DNA from: Methylobacterium sp. NMS14P
GTDB lineage: Bacteria; Pseudomonadota; Alphaproteobacteria; Rhizobiales; Beijerinckiaceae
DNA: 64,000 nt
Reading direction: 5' to 3'
NCBI RefSeq assembly: GCF_028583545.1
Contig: NZ_CP087106.1
Location: 1,928,501 to 1,992,500, forward strand
Shown here: positions 25,014 through 32,428 of the stretch, one piece after another
Position numbering within the stretch: the stretch's first letter is position 1
Layout of the letters: each line of letters begins with the position of its first letter
Notes under the pieces: generated by a model
Database searches by the model: none
The model's input: only the letters and a program-made list of their open reading frames with translations
What the model was told of the DNA's origin: nothing
Program-made: the position numbers and the translations under genes

Positions 25014-26297
25014 TCACCCCGCCAGCGCGGCCTCGATCCCGGCCCCGATCGCCAGGAGCCGGCGGTCCTGCCCGTGCCGGGCCAGCAGCATCAGGCCCGC
25101 CGGCCGGGGCAGGTCCGGCATCGGCAGGGACAGGCCGGTGAGATCGAAGAAGTTGCCGAAGGCCGTGTTGCGCAGCATCAGGCGGTTGGCCGCCAGGAAG
25201 GCCGCGTCGTCCGCCGCCAGCGGGGCGGTGAGCGGCGCCGTCGTGGCGGTCGCCGGGAGCGCCAGCACGTCGAGCGGGGCGAGGTGCCGGTCGAAGTCGG
25301 CGATCAGCGCGGCCCGCCGGCGCATCGTCCGGATGTAGCCCACGGCCGTCGCATTCCGGCCGGCCACGATGCGGCGATGCACCCGCGGGTCGTAGCGGTC
25401 GGCCGCGCTGTCGAGCCAGTCGGCGTGGATCGCCGCGGCCTCGATCGCCGCGAGGGAGCCGTCCGGGAGCGCCGCGTCCATGGCGGCGAGGTGGTCGTCG
25501 ATCGGGTGATCGGCGATCCGGGCGCCGGCCCGGGACAGGCGGGACAGCACCCGCTCGAAGGCCTCGGCGACCGGCGCCTCCGTCTCGGTGAACAGCAGGC
25601 CCCGCGGCACGCCGATGCGCAGGCCGGCGACGGCGAGCGCCTCCATCGGCGCGGGCTCCTCGCCCGCCAGCACGGCGTCGGCGGCCGCGCAATCCGCGAC
25701 CGTCCGGGCGAGCGGCCCCAGGGAATCGAGGGCGTAGGACAGCGGGAACGCCCCCTCCAGCGGCACGCGGCTCGCGGTCGGCTTGAAGCCGACGACGCCG
25801 TTCAGCGAGGCCGGGATCCGGACGGAGCCGCCCGTGTCGGACCCGATCGCGATGTCGCTCGTCCCCTGCCCCACCGAGACCCCGGCGCCGGAGGACGAGC
25901 CGCCCGGGATGCGCGCCGGATCGGCGGCGTTGCCGGGGGTGCCGTAATGCGGGTTGAGGCCGAGCCCCGAGAAGGCGAACTCCGACATGTTGGTCTTGCC
26001 CAGGATCACCGCGCCGGCGCGGCGCAGGCGGGCGACCACCGGGGCGTCGGTCCGCGCGAGCGCCGCGTCGGCCAAGAGGACCGAGCCGGCGCGCGTCGTC
26101 TCGCCCGCCACGTCGAACAGGTCCTTGATCGAGACCATCGCGCCGTCGAGGGGGCCGAGGGAGACCCCGACCCGGCGACGCGCATCGGCGGCGTCCGCCG
26201 CCGCGCGGGCCTGCTCCGGGTAGAGGCGGGTGAAGACCGCCGGGTCCCCCGCGGCGATCCGGGCCAGCCGGGCCTCGAGGGTCTCGCGTACGCTCAT
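25014..26297 (-). CDS. Amidase-signature hydrolase
   Basis: A 427-residue amidase-signature enzyme. The Ser-Ser-Lys triad can be placed: Lys58 in SIKDL, the cis-Ser within GGSSSG (134-136), and the nucleophile Ser158 in SDTGGS. The ATG at 26297 has GTGAGG just upstream. Such enzymes hydrolyse amides, malonamides, nitrile-derived amides or aryl amides. The 66-bp gap to the upstream SDR gene on the same strand suggests one operon, so both may act on one compound, which cannot be named. Confidence 0.88.
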   Translation of the reverse strand: MSVRETLEARLARIAAGDPAVFTRLYPEQARAAADAADARRRVGVSLGPLDGAMVSIKDLFDVAGETTRAGSVLLADAALARTDAPVVARLRRAGAVILGKTNMSEFAFSGLGLNPHYGTPGNAADPARIPGGSSSGAGVSVGQGTSDIAIGSDTGGSVRIPASLNGVVGFKPTASRVPLEGAFPLSYALDSLGPLARTVADCAAADAVLAGEEPAPMEALAVAGLRIGVPRGLLFTETEAPVAEAFERVLSRLSRAGARIADHPIDDHLAAMDAALPDGSLAAIEAAAIHADWLDSAADRYDPRVHRRIVAGRNATAVGYIRTMRRRAALIADFDRHLAPLDVLALPATATTAPLTAPLAADDAAFLAANRLMLRNTAFGNFFDLTGLSLPMPDLPRPAGLMLLARHGQDRRLLAIGAGIEAALAG

Positions 26298-26363
26298 GGT
26301 CCTCACCGAATGATCTGATCCGGGCCGTCCCTGCAAACGGAGGGCCGGTCGGGCCGGTCCGCG

Positions 26364-27143
26364 TCAGAACGTGCCGGGATAGGCGCCGCCATCCATCAGC
26401 AGGTTCTGCCCGGTGATGAAGCCCGCCTGCTGGCTGCACAGGAACGCGCAGGCGGCGCCGAACTCGTCGGGGTGGCCGAAGCGGCCGGCGGGGTTGTCGC
26501 GGGCCCGCGCCTCCAGGAACGCCTCCACGGTTGTGCCGGCCTTGGCGGCGCCCGCCGCGGCGTTGCCGCGGATCCGGTCGGTGTCGAAGGGGCCGGGCAG
26601 CAGGTTGTTGATCGTCACGCCGTGCCGCACGGTCTTCCGCGCGAGGCCGGCCACGAAGCCCGTCAGCCCCGAGCGGGCGCCGTTCGACAGGCCGAGATGC
26701 TCGATCGGCGCCTTCACGGCGCCGGAGGTGATGTTGACGATCCGGCCGAACCCGCGGTCGATCATCCCGTCGACCGTCGCCTTGATGAGCGCGATCGGCG
26801 CCAGCATGTTGGCGTCGAGCGCCCGAATCCAGGCGTCGCGGTCCCACTCGCGGAAATCGCCGGGGGGCGGGCCGCCGGCATTGTTGACCAGGATGTCGGG
26901 CTCGGGGCAGGCGGCGAGCGCGGCGGCCCGGCCGGCCTCGGTGGCGATGTCGCCCGCGACGGCGGTGACGGTGACACCCGTCGCCCTGCGGATCTCGTCC
27001 GCGGTTCGCTCCAGCGTCTCCGCGGTGCGGGCCGTGATCGTCACCGCGACGCCCTCCTGGGCGAGCGCCAGGGCACAGCCCTTGCCCAGCCCCTTGCTCG
27101 CCGCGCAGACGAGCGCCCGGCGCCCGCTCAAGCCGAGATCCAT
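26364..27143 (-). CDS. SDR-fold protein with altered catalytic Tyr and Lys
   Basis: A 259-residue classical SDR-like protein. The cofactor site reads CAASKGLGKG and the NNAG motif is at 87-90. The catalytic Ser140 is in place, but 13 residues on, where Tyr is expected, stands Ser153, and the expected Lys is Arg157 (LSNGAR). A known divergent SDR branch often annotated as 3-oxoacyl-ACP reductase shares this pattern. It may bind NAD(P) without classic reductase chemistry, or use another residue. It is upstream of the amidase in a likely operon. Confidence 0.85.
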   Translation of the reverse strand: MDLGLSGRRALVCAASKGLGKGCALALAQEGVAVTITARTAETLERTADEIRRATGVTVTAVAGDIATEAGRAAALAACPEPDILVNNAGGPPPGDFREWDRDAWIRALDANMLAPIALIKATVDGMIDRGFGRIVNITSGAVKAPIEHLGLSNGARSGLTGFVAGLARKTVRHGVTINNLLPGPFDTDRIRGNAAAGAAKAGTTVEAFLEARARDNPAGRFGHPDEFGAACAFLCSQQAGFITGQNLLMDGGAYPGTF

Positions 27144-27363
27144 GGGAAGCCTCCGTGAGCCGGCCCTCGCCGCGCGAGGGCGTCCGGCGCGTCATAGCGC
27201 GCCGGGTGCCGTCCCCGGAAGCGGCCCGGGACAGGGCACTGCGCCTCGCGGAGTGTCTCCGCTTCCGGGGGGCCGGTCCGGCGGAGTGTGTCTCACGGCC
27301 GGAACCGGGATCCGTGCCGCTCGCGCCGCCACCGGGCGCGGACGCCCGGCCGGCTTCCGGCGC

Positions 27364-27501
27364 TCACCACGTGCGCAGGTCGCGGGCGCCGGGCACGTCC
27401 GGACGTTCCTCCCGCTCCGGAGCGACGAACCCCGCCCACAGCAGGGCCACCGCCCCGGTGAGGAGCGGAAGGGACGTGCTGAGGACGAGGCTGAGGGTCA
27501 C
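27364..27501 (-). CDS. Small membrane protein, 45 residues
   Basis: A GTG start at 27501 with AGGA eight bases upstream opens a 45-residue protein: one hydrophobic helix (LVLSTSLPLLTGAVALLWAGFV) and a charged C-terminus. A longer frame upstream is Arg-rich and unlikely. No family is recognised. The neighbouring 27144-27363 gap holds nothing I can support. Confidence 0.45.
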   Translation of the reverse strand: MTLSLVLSTSLPLLTGAVALLWAGFVAPEREERPDVPGARDLRTW

Positions 27502-27898
27502 GGCGATCCTGCCAGGCGGACGATGTCGTGGCGACGAGATCAGAATTCTATGGCCTGAGAATTGTTTTCGCCGGCTTAAGGCGAGTGCTCGTAATTGCAG
27601 AAGCTCGGGGAAATCTGCGCGGCGTGCGTCGCGCCGGGGCGACCGGCCCGCGTGGCGGCGGCCGCCGCGCGTCATCGCGGCGGCGTACGCTCGTTCCAGG
27701 CCGGCGCTTCGCGGACCCGCGCCGGGGTCGAGCGTATGCCCGCGCTCCCGGATCGGCCCGCGCGATTCCGGGCCGGACGTCCGCCCGACCTGCTGCCGGA
27801 TTCGTCCGACGCCCGCCTCCGGATCCTGCCGCCGGCGGATGTCACGGCTCCGCCGGCGCCGGCGGAGCCCCGCGGGCGACCGGGGCCGGCGCGCCGGC
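27502..27898. other. Intergenic stretch without a supported gene
   Basis: This 397-bp gap starts with a short AT-rich part (27530-27610), probably a promoter for the 45-residue gene, and continues as very GC-rich sequence. A plus-strand frame (about 27733-27942) has no ribosome site and Arg/Pro-rich shadow composition. The perfect palindrome at 27846-27869 is the only clear element. Confidence 0.4.
27846..27869. terminator. 24-bp palindrome after the coiled-coil genes
   Basis: GGCTCCGCCGGC and its exact complement form a loop-free palindrome 29 bp after the stop of the second coiled-coil gene. A transcript end is inferred from position; there is no T run. Confidence 0.4.
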
Positions 27899-28390
27899 TC
27901 AGGGCCGATCCGCCGCTCCGGACAGGGCGCCGAACTCGTTGACCATGCACTCGTGCATCCGGCGCAGCCACGCCCGCGCTTCCGCCCGCTGGGCCTCCGC
28001 CCGTTCGGCCCGCTCGTCCGACGCGCGGGCCTGCGCCTCGGCCTGCTCGGCCCGGGCGAGCGCCGCCTCGAGGAGCGCCTCGGCGTGGCGGGCCCGCTCG
28101 TCCGCCGCGCGGCGCGCCGTCTCGGCCGCGCGCACGGAACTCTGGGCCTCCCGGACGGACTCGCGGGCGCTCGCCTGCAGGGCGCGCACCCGCGCCGCGG
28201 CGCCGCGCACGGCGGTCAAGGAGGTCGACCAGTCATCCTCGGGCGCGGGGGACGCGGGCGCGGGGGACGCGGCGCCGGAGAACAGTGCCACGACCCGGTC
28301 GATCGGGTCGGCGTGGCCGTCGCGCGGCAAGGCCGAGTCCGACAGGGGCTGGGGCTCCGTCGGCCCGGCCCACGCGCGGGCGGCGCTCAT
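27899..28390 (-). CDS. Coiled-coil protein B of a coupled pair
   Basis: A 163-residue protein: an N-terminal Pro/Asp-rich part (1-75) and a long Ala/Arg/Glu-rich coiled coil (about 78-145). The end, AEARAWLRRMHECMVNEFGALS, parallels the end of its upstream neighbour (TEEWLDRVQQAILSEFSDLT), so the two look like paralogues. The ATG at 28390 overlaps the neighbour's stop as ATGA, so their translation is coupled, which suggests a hetero-oligomer. Function unknown; high Ala/Arg content alone could mislead family searches. Confidence 0.7.
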   Translation of the reverse strand: MSAARAWAGPTEPQPLSDSALPRDGHADPIDRVVALFSGAASPAPASPAPEDDWSTSLTAVRGAAARVRALQASARESVREAQSSVRAAETARRAADERARHAEALLEAALARAEQAEAQARASDERAERAEAQRAEARAWLRRMHECMVNEFGALSGAADRP

Positions 28391-28896
28391 GCCGCGGCCT
28401 GCTCGGTGAGGTCCGAGAACTCGGACAGGATCGCCTGCTGGACACGGTCCAGCCATTCCTCGGTCTGCCGGGCCCGATCCTCGGCGGTGCGGGCGCGGGC
28501 CTCGGCCGCCTTGGCGCGCTCCTCGGCGGCGGCGAGCTGCGCCTCGGCGCGCAGCTGGACCTCGCGCGCCTGCATCTCGGCCATCCTGGCGCGCTCGTTG
28601 GAGGCGTGGATCTCCTCCCGGACCTGATCCAGCACCTGCTCGATCCGCGCCTCCCGCTCGCGCGTCTGGGCCTCGATCACGCGCGCCTGGCGGGCGGCGG
28701 TCTGCACCCGGTGGATGAGCGCGTCCCAGTCCCGCGGCGCGGCCGGCGGCGTCGGGGATTCGGGCCGCGCTTGCAGCGACGCGACGGCGCGCAGGACGTT
28801 GCCGAGGTCGGGTTCGGGCGCGGCACCGGCGCCGCGCTTGGCCTTGTCTGCGGACCGAAACCGAGGATCGCTCAGAAGCCTCTGCAGCTCGCTCAC
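28387..28896 (-). CDS. Coiled-coil protein A of a coupled pair
   Basis: A 169-residue protein starting MSELQRLLSDPRFR. A variable region (15-60) is followed by a nearly unbroken coiled coil (about 60-148) with heptad-like repeats of Ala, Glu and Arg, and the end WLDRVQQAILSEF shared with protein B. No membrane segment or known domain is seen. It is the first gene of the pair, and a palindromic TAAAC-T-GTTTA site lies 38-50 bp upstream. A cytoskeletal or scaffold role is conceivable but is only inference. Confidence 0.72.
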   Translation of the reverse strand: MSELQRLLSDPRFRSADKAKRGAGAAPEPDLGNVLRAVASLQARPESPTPPAAPRDWDALIHRVQTAARQARVIEAQTREREARIEQVLDQVREEIHASNERARMAEMQAREVQLRAEAQLAAAEERAKAAEARARTAEDRARQTEEWLDRVQQAILSEFSDLTEQAAA

Positions 28897-29198
28897 GGAT
28901 CCCCTGCTCCCTGTGGACGCAATTCTGATCCGACTAAACTGTTTAGAATGGTTAACGAAGGATTAAACGGCGCGCGATCCGGTGTCGGACTATTAACACC
29001 GCGGATCATTCGCGCGCGGTGGCCGCCGCCGGCCGGGAGGGCGGCCCTCCCACAGGCTCCGGATCGCCGGCCCGGGCCGGCGGCTGGAGTACCGGCGCGC
29101 TCGCCGGATGTGTTGTTTGATACAGAATTCGCGCCCGGAATGGCCCCTTATTCAGCTCATCGTTACGGGCTGAATCGGTTGTTCTTCAGGAGATCGCG
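28897..29198. other. Divergent promoter region
   Basis: A 302-bp gap between the coiled-coil pair and the PilZ-like gene. Its two ends are AT-rich (28915-29000 and 29110-29180), as expected for two divergent promoters, with a GC-rich centre. No gene is supported. Confidence 0.45.
28934..28946. promoter_or_regulatory. Palindromic operator candidate
   Basis: CTAAAC-T-GTTTAG is a perfect 6-1-6 palindrome 38-50 bp upstream of coiled-coil gene A, in an AT-rich promoter-like stretch. It could be a regulator site; the regulator is not identifiable. Confidence 0.4.
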
Positions 29199-29573
29199 AT
29201 GGCCGGGAACCGCTCGGAAGAGGCCTGGAGGCCGGCCTTCAAGACCGGACAGATCTTCTTCGGGCAGCCGCAGGAATGCTGTGATTGCCTCGTCTGGGAG
29301 CTCAGGACATCCGGCGCGCGGATCGAGGTCCAGCCGGAGGCGGTGCCGCCGCGCGCCGTCCGGCTCGTCTCGATCGCCCTGCTGCTGAACCAGGCCTGCG
29401 AGGTCGTCGCGCGAGAGGGCCGGACGATCGAGCTGAGGTTCTCCGCCCGTCCGGAGCCCGAGGGCGCGACGGCCGCGACGGCCGCGACGGCGGGCGCCGG
29501 ACCCGCACGCGATGCGCCCGACGCGACGCGGCCCGTGCTCGGCCGCACGCGGTTCCCGCCGCACCGGCCATAA
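29199..29573 (+). CDS. PilZ-like small protein
   Basis: A 124-residue protein whose core (about 15-82) reads GQIFFGQPQECCDCLVWEL, then GARIEVQPEAVPPRAVRLVS and EVVAREGRTIELRF. This matches the beta-rich PilZ-like small proteins that are numerous in Methylobacterium. The usual c-di-GMP ligands are an RxxxR before the barrel and D/NxSxxG; here only the S-x-x-G-like part (RTSGARIEV) is visible, so c-di-GMP binding is doubtful. The C-terminal tail is a low-complexity Ala/Thr region. No partner gene is evident. Confidence 0.65.
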   Translation: MAGNRSEEAWRPAFKTGQIFFGQPQECCDCLVWELRTSGARIEVQPEAVPPRAVRLVSIALLLNQACEVVAREGRTIELRFSARPEPEGATAATAATAGAGPARDAPDATRPVLGRTRFPPHRP

Positions 29574-29612
29574 GTCTTCCGCATCACCGCGAAGCACCCG
29601 AGGAGGTGCGTC

Positions 29613-29831
29613 ATGACCGCTCCGCAAGTCATCGCAACGATCTTCTTCCTGGTCTCGGTCGGTTCGGCGGCGGCGCTGGCCCTGATGGCGGCGGCCTCGG
29701 CCGTGCTGGACGCGGTGGCGGAGGCCTGCGACCGCGCGCGGCCGGAGGCGGGACGGAACCCGACGCGCCGCGTCTCGGAGGCCGCCTGTCGGCTGCGCCG
29801 CGCGGCCCTCGCCCGCGCCGCGTTGCGGTAG
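29613..29831 (+). CDS. Small membrane protein, 72 residues
   Basis: A strong GAGGAGG site precedes the ATG. The product has one hydrophobic helix (about 6-35, VIATIFFLVSVGSAAALALMAAASAVL) and a basic cytoplasmic-type tail. It follows the PilZ-like gene by 39 bp and may share its transcript. Function unknown. Confidence 0.6.
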   Translation: MTAPQVIATIFFLVSVGSAAALALMAAASAVLDAVAEACDRARPEAGRNPTRRVSEAACRLRRAALARAALR

Positions 29832-29934
29832 GATCCCGGTCTCGCCGACGGGGCGTCCGTGGCCGAGGCTGCAGCCGCGGCCGCCTCGGCGGGGTGCCGG
29901 CCCGGCGCGCCTCCGCTATGGGACCCTGCACCCC

Positions 29935-30471
29935 GTGCGCGGGGCCGGAGGCAGGCGGGAGCGCGTCGCCTTGACCGTCGTCGAGATCCATCGCTCGCCC
30001 TGGAGGGCGGCCGGGCTGTTCGCGGCCGCCTGCGGCTTCGTCGTTGCCTGCGTCCGGCTGCTCGCCGACGATCCCGGACGCTTCACCGAAGGGGCGGCCT
30101 GGCTCGGGATCGGCGTCTTCGGGCTGTGCGCGGCGCGCGTCCTCCGCACGCTGTTCCAGCGCGGCCCGGTGGTGTCGGTCGGACCGGGCGGGATCTTCGA
30201 TCGGCGGCTCTCCACCGACTGGATCCCCTGGGCGGCCGTAAGCGGCGTCGCGACGGTGCAGGTCCGGCGTCAGCGCATGATCGCCTTCGAGGTCGATCCC
30301 CGGATCGCGGCGTCCCTGCCCTGGACGAAGCGCGCGCGGCGCGTCGCGCGGTTGAACCGGGTCCTCGGCGACCGCCGATACTGGATCGCGTCCGTCGATT
30401 TGCGCGGCGGTTTTCCGCCCCTGTCCGAGGCGGTCGCGCGCGGCTGGTCCGGGTCTCGCAGATGCCCGTGA
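29935..30471 (+). CDS. Two-helix membrane protein with PH-like tail (STM3941-like)
   Basis: A 178-residue protein with two membrane segments (about 25-45 and 57-75) followed by a soluble beta-rich part: GPVVSVGPGGIFDRRLSTDWIPWAAVSGV and QRMIAFEVDP. This layout fits the STM3941 family of bacterial PH-like membrane proteins of unknown role. The start is uncertain: the GTG at 29935 is used, but a TTG at 29971 with GGGAG upstream would give a cleaner N-terminus. The end is Arg-rich. Confidence 0.6.
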   Translation: MRGAGGRRERVALTVVEIHRSPWRAAGLFAAACGFVVACVRLLADDPGRFTEGAAWLGIGVFGLCAARVLRTLFQRGPVVSVGPGGIFDRRLSTDWIPWAAVSGVATVQVRRQRMIAFEVDPRIAASLPWTKRARRVARLNRVLGDRRYWIASVDLRGGFPPLSEAVARGWSGSRRCP

Positions 30472-30832
30472 GGCTCCCCACCCCGCTCAGTGGGCCCGCC
30501 CGCGCGACCGCGGGTCGGCCATCGCCGCCGCGCGGGCTGATGCGGGACCGCGCGCTGTCCGATCGCGGCCCGATCGACCTTGAAGACCCGGCCCGCCGCG
30601 TCCCTCACGGGGGGCGCCACAGTGCCGATGACACGCGCGCGCTCGCGCCTCACCGTCCCACGCGAAGGGGCGACGAGCGACTATGTGACCGAGGCGTGGG
30701 CGGGCAGGCGCGTTGCCGGAGGCCGCGTGATGCTGCGCCGGCTTCGGCAGTCCCTTTCAGGATCGGTGATCCTGCACTGGATCAGCCTGGGGCACCTGTT
30801 CTGGAAAAAGCCGGACCGTTCGCAGCGTCGAG
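30472..30832. other. Intergenic stretch before the tRNA, no supported gene
   Basis: A 361-bp gap. A plus-strand frame from about 30580 runs through the antisense of tRNA-Val and gives the well-known false peptide TTGIEPVTF, so it is not accepted. On the tRNA strand, a T5 run lies just after the tRNA 3' end (about 30806-30810) and may help end its transcript. Confidence 0.45.
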
Positions 30833-30907
30833 TGGTGGAGACGACAGGGATCGAACCTGTGACCTTTCCCATGTCAAGGGAATGCACTACCGCTGTGCTA
30901 CGTCTCC
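30833..30907 (-). tRNA. tRNA-Val (anticodon GAC)
   Basis: The minus strand folds as a complete tRNA: acceptor arms GGAGACG and CGTCTCC, D stem GCAC/GTGC, anticodon stem TTCCC/GGGAA with loop TTGACAT (anticodon GAC, reading Val GUC codons), T stem ACAGG/CCTGT with loop TTCGATC, discriminator A and encoded CCA. All stems pair perfectly over 75 bases. Confidence 0.96.
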
Positions 30908-30987
30908 TCATCGAACGCGATCAGGTTCTCCGAACCTGGACGCTATCGAAATAGTCCATACTGCTCAGTAGCTTATGAGGAGTGTCG

Positions 30988-31030
30988 ACTACCGTGTCAA
31001 GGTAGTGATCTCCCGCTGTGCTACGCCCCC
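30988..31030 (-). pseudogene. 5' half of a second tRNA-Val (GAC)
   Basis: The minus strand from 31030 downward reads GGGGGCGTAGCACAGCGGG, a D-arm-like segment, then CTACC-TTGACAC-GGTAG, a perfect anticodon stem with anticodon GAC. After the anticodon stem no variable loop, T arm or 3' acceptor strand follows. The D stem has two mismatches (GCAC/GATC). It therefore looks like a truncated, decayed tRNA-Val, about 80 bp upstream of the intact one in the same orientation. Confidence 0.75.
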
Positions 31031-31384
31031 GGGCCGGTGCCGTTCGGGCTCCGGTGGGCGGGGCCTATAGCGGCTGCCCGGCGAGGGCGCAAGCGGAACC
31101 TGCGTGACCAGGCCGATCGGTCGCGTCCCTCAATGGTCCGGCCGCGGCGCGCGCTGACCCGACCGCCCCGCGCCGCGATCGGATAGCGCATTCCGCGTCA
31201 ATGGCTTAGAGACCGCCATATCGAGCCGGCGGGGTCGGCCCGCCGGGATCCGTCTCCGGGCCGAACGCGCCATGGTGCACGCCGACGGAAAAATGCGCTA
31301 TGGCCCTGCCGCTCGGCATCCGGCCGCGCCGCGACACATGGCGGACACTTGGCGCCGGCATGCCGCCGCCTCACGCTTCAGGAC
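31031..31384. other. Intergenic stretch, no supported gene
   Basis: A 354-bp gap between the tRNA fragment and the next gene. It is of normal GC with a slightly AT-richer part near 31180-31225 that may carry promoters. A TTG-started frame from 31349 would extend the next gene by 12 residues but has no ribosome site. Nothing else is seen. Confidence 0.4.
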
Positions 31385-32428
31385 ATGCGCTACTTCATCG
31401 ACCACGATCAGGGCGATTCGATCCGCGGCTGGATCGTGCCGGACAATCCCCTCGCCATCAGCCGGGTCATGGTCGCGGTCGACGGGCGGCGCGTGGCCGA
31501 GGTCCCGGCCAGCGTCATCGACGAGGCCTTCAAGCGCAACGGCTGGCACGCCACCGGGCAATGCACCTTCGTGGTCAGCGAGGCCGAGGTGCCCGGCCTG
31601 TCCGAGATCCCGCGGCTCGAACTCTACGATGCCGACACCAACGTTCTGGTCTACCGTCGCATGCCGGTCGAGGGTCAGATCCGGCTGCGGACCATGCTGA
31701 TCAACACCGGCATCGAGCCCGAGACCGTCCTCCAGACGGCGCTCTTCCCGTATTTCCAGCACTGCTATTTCGGCATCCACAAGCTGCCGGACGAGATCCT
31801 GAGCTGCGTTCTGGCCGGCCCGGCCGCCCCGTCGGCCTTCCTGTCGGGCGCCGTGACCATCCCGCGCTACGAGAACTTCATGACGCCGGACCTGATGGTC
31901 ACGGCCATCCTGCTCCAGGAGCCGCAGATCGAGATGGCGGCCCGGATGCGCTGGCTGAAGGCCCGGGCCGCGGATGCCGCCGATCCCGGGCGCAGCTGGC
32001 GCCTGGGGCCGCTGGCCGAGGCCGCCGCCTTCGCGGACGGGTACGACTTCTCCGACGTGAAGAGCCTCAAGCGCTTCTTCCGCATGCTGCCCGAGCCCGC
32101 CTACCGGCTGCTCTACAACCCGCTGACCCGCCAGCTCGGGACCCGCATGCCGGACGACCGGCTGCACCCGGGCAACTCGATCGCGGCGATCGAGATTCTC
32201 GCCCGGGTCGGGATCGTCGGCCACAAGACCCGGTTCCCCGCCTTCGCGTCGACGCTGTTCGACCGCCTCGGGATCGGCACGCCGATCCCGATCCTGCCGC
32301 CGGTGCCGGCCGAGACGCTGGCGCTGGCCGAGCGCCTGAAGAGCGTCAAGGCGGTCGAGGACATGATCGTGTTCGACGTGGCCATGTCGGATGCCGTGAA
32401 GGCCTCGGTCGACAAGAGCTGGAGTTGA
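31385..32428 (+). CDS. Unrecognised protein coupled to a glycosyltransferase
   Basis: A 347-residue soluble protein starting MRYFIDHDQGDSIRGWIVPDN. The first ~105 residues look like a beta-sandwich (SRVMVAVDGRRVAEVPAS, GQCTFVVSE, PRLELYDADTNVLVYRR); a helical part with several Tyr/Phe residues follows (FPYFQHCYFGIHKLPDEIL). I do not recognise the family, and no sulfotransferase or glycosyltransferase motif is clear. Its stop overlaps the start of the glycosyltransferase gene by one base (TGATG), so the two are translated together and probably act together on a surface polysaccharide. Confidence 0.75.
   Translation: MRYFIDHDQGDSIRGWIVPDNPLAISRVMVAVDGRRVAEVPASVIDEAFKRNGWHATGQCTFVVSEAEVPGLSEIPRLELYDADTNVLVYRRMPVEGQIRLRTMLINTGIEPETVLQTALFPYFQHCYFGIHKLPDEILSCVLAGPAAPSAFLSGAVTIPRYENFMTPDLMVTAILLQEPQIEMAARMRWLKARAADAADPGRSWRLGPLAEAAAFADGYDFSDVKSLKRFFRMLPEPAYRLLYNPLTRQLGTRMPDDRLHPGNSIAAIEILARVGIVGHKTRFPAFASTLFDRLGIGTPIPILPPVPAETLALAERLKSVKAVEDMIVFDVAMSDAVKASVDKSWS

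Noticed and set aside
24892..27195. 767-residue minus-strand frame across the amidase and SDR genes
   Set aside because: It is an Arg/Gly/Pro-rich shadow in another frame of two well-recognised genes, a usual effect of very high GC.
30580..30954. Plus-strand frame of 124 residues over the tRNA
   Set aside because: Its C-terminal half is the antisense of tRNA-Val and yields the familiar false TTGIEPVTF peptide; there is no ribosome site.
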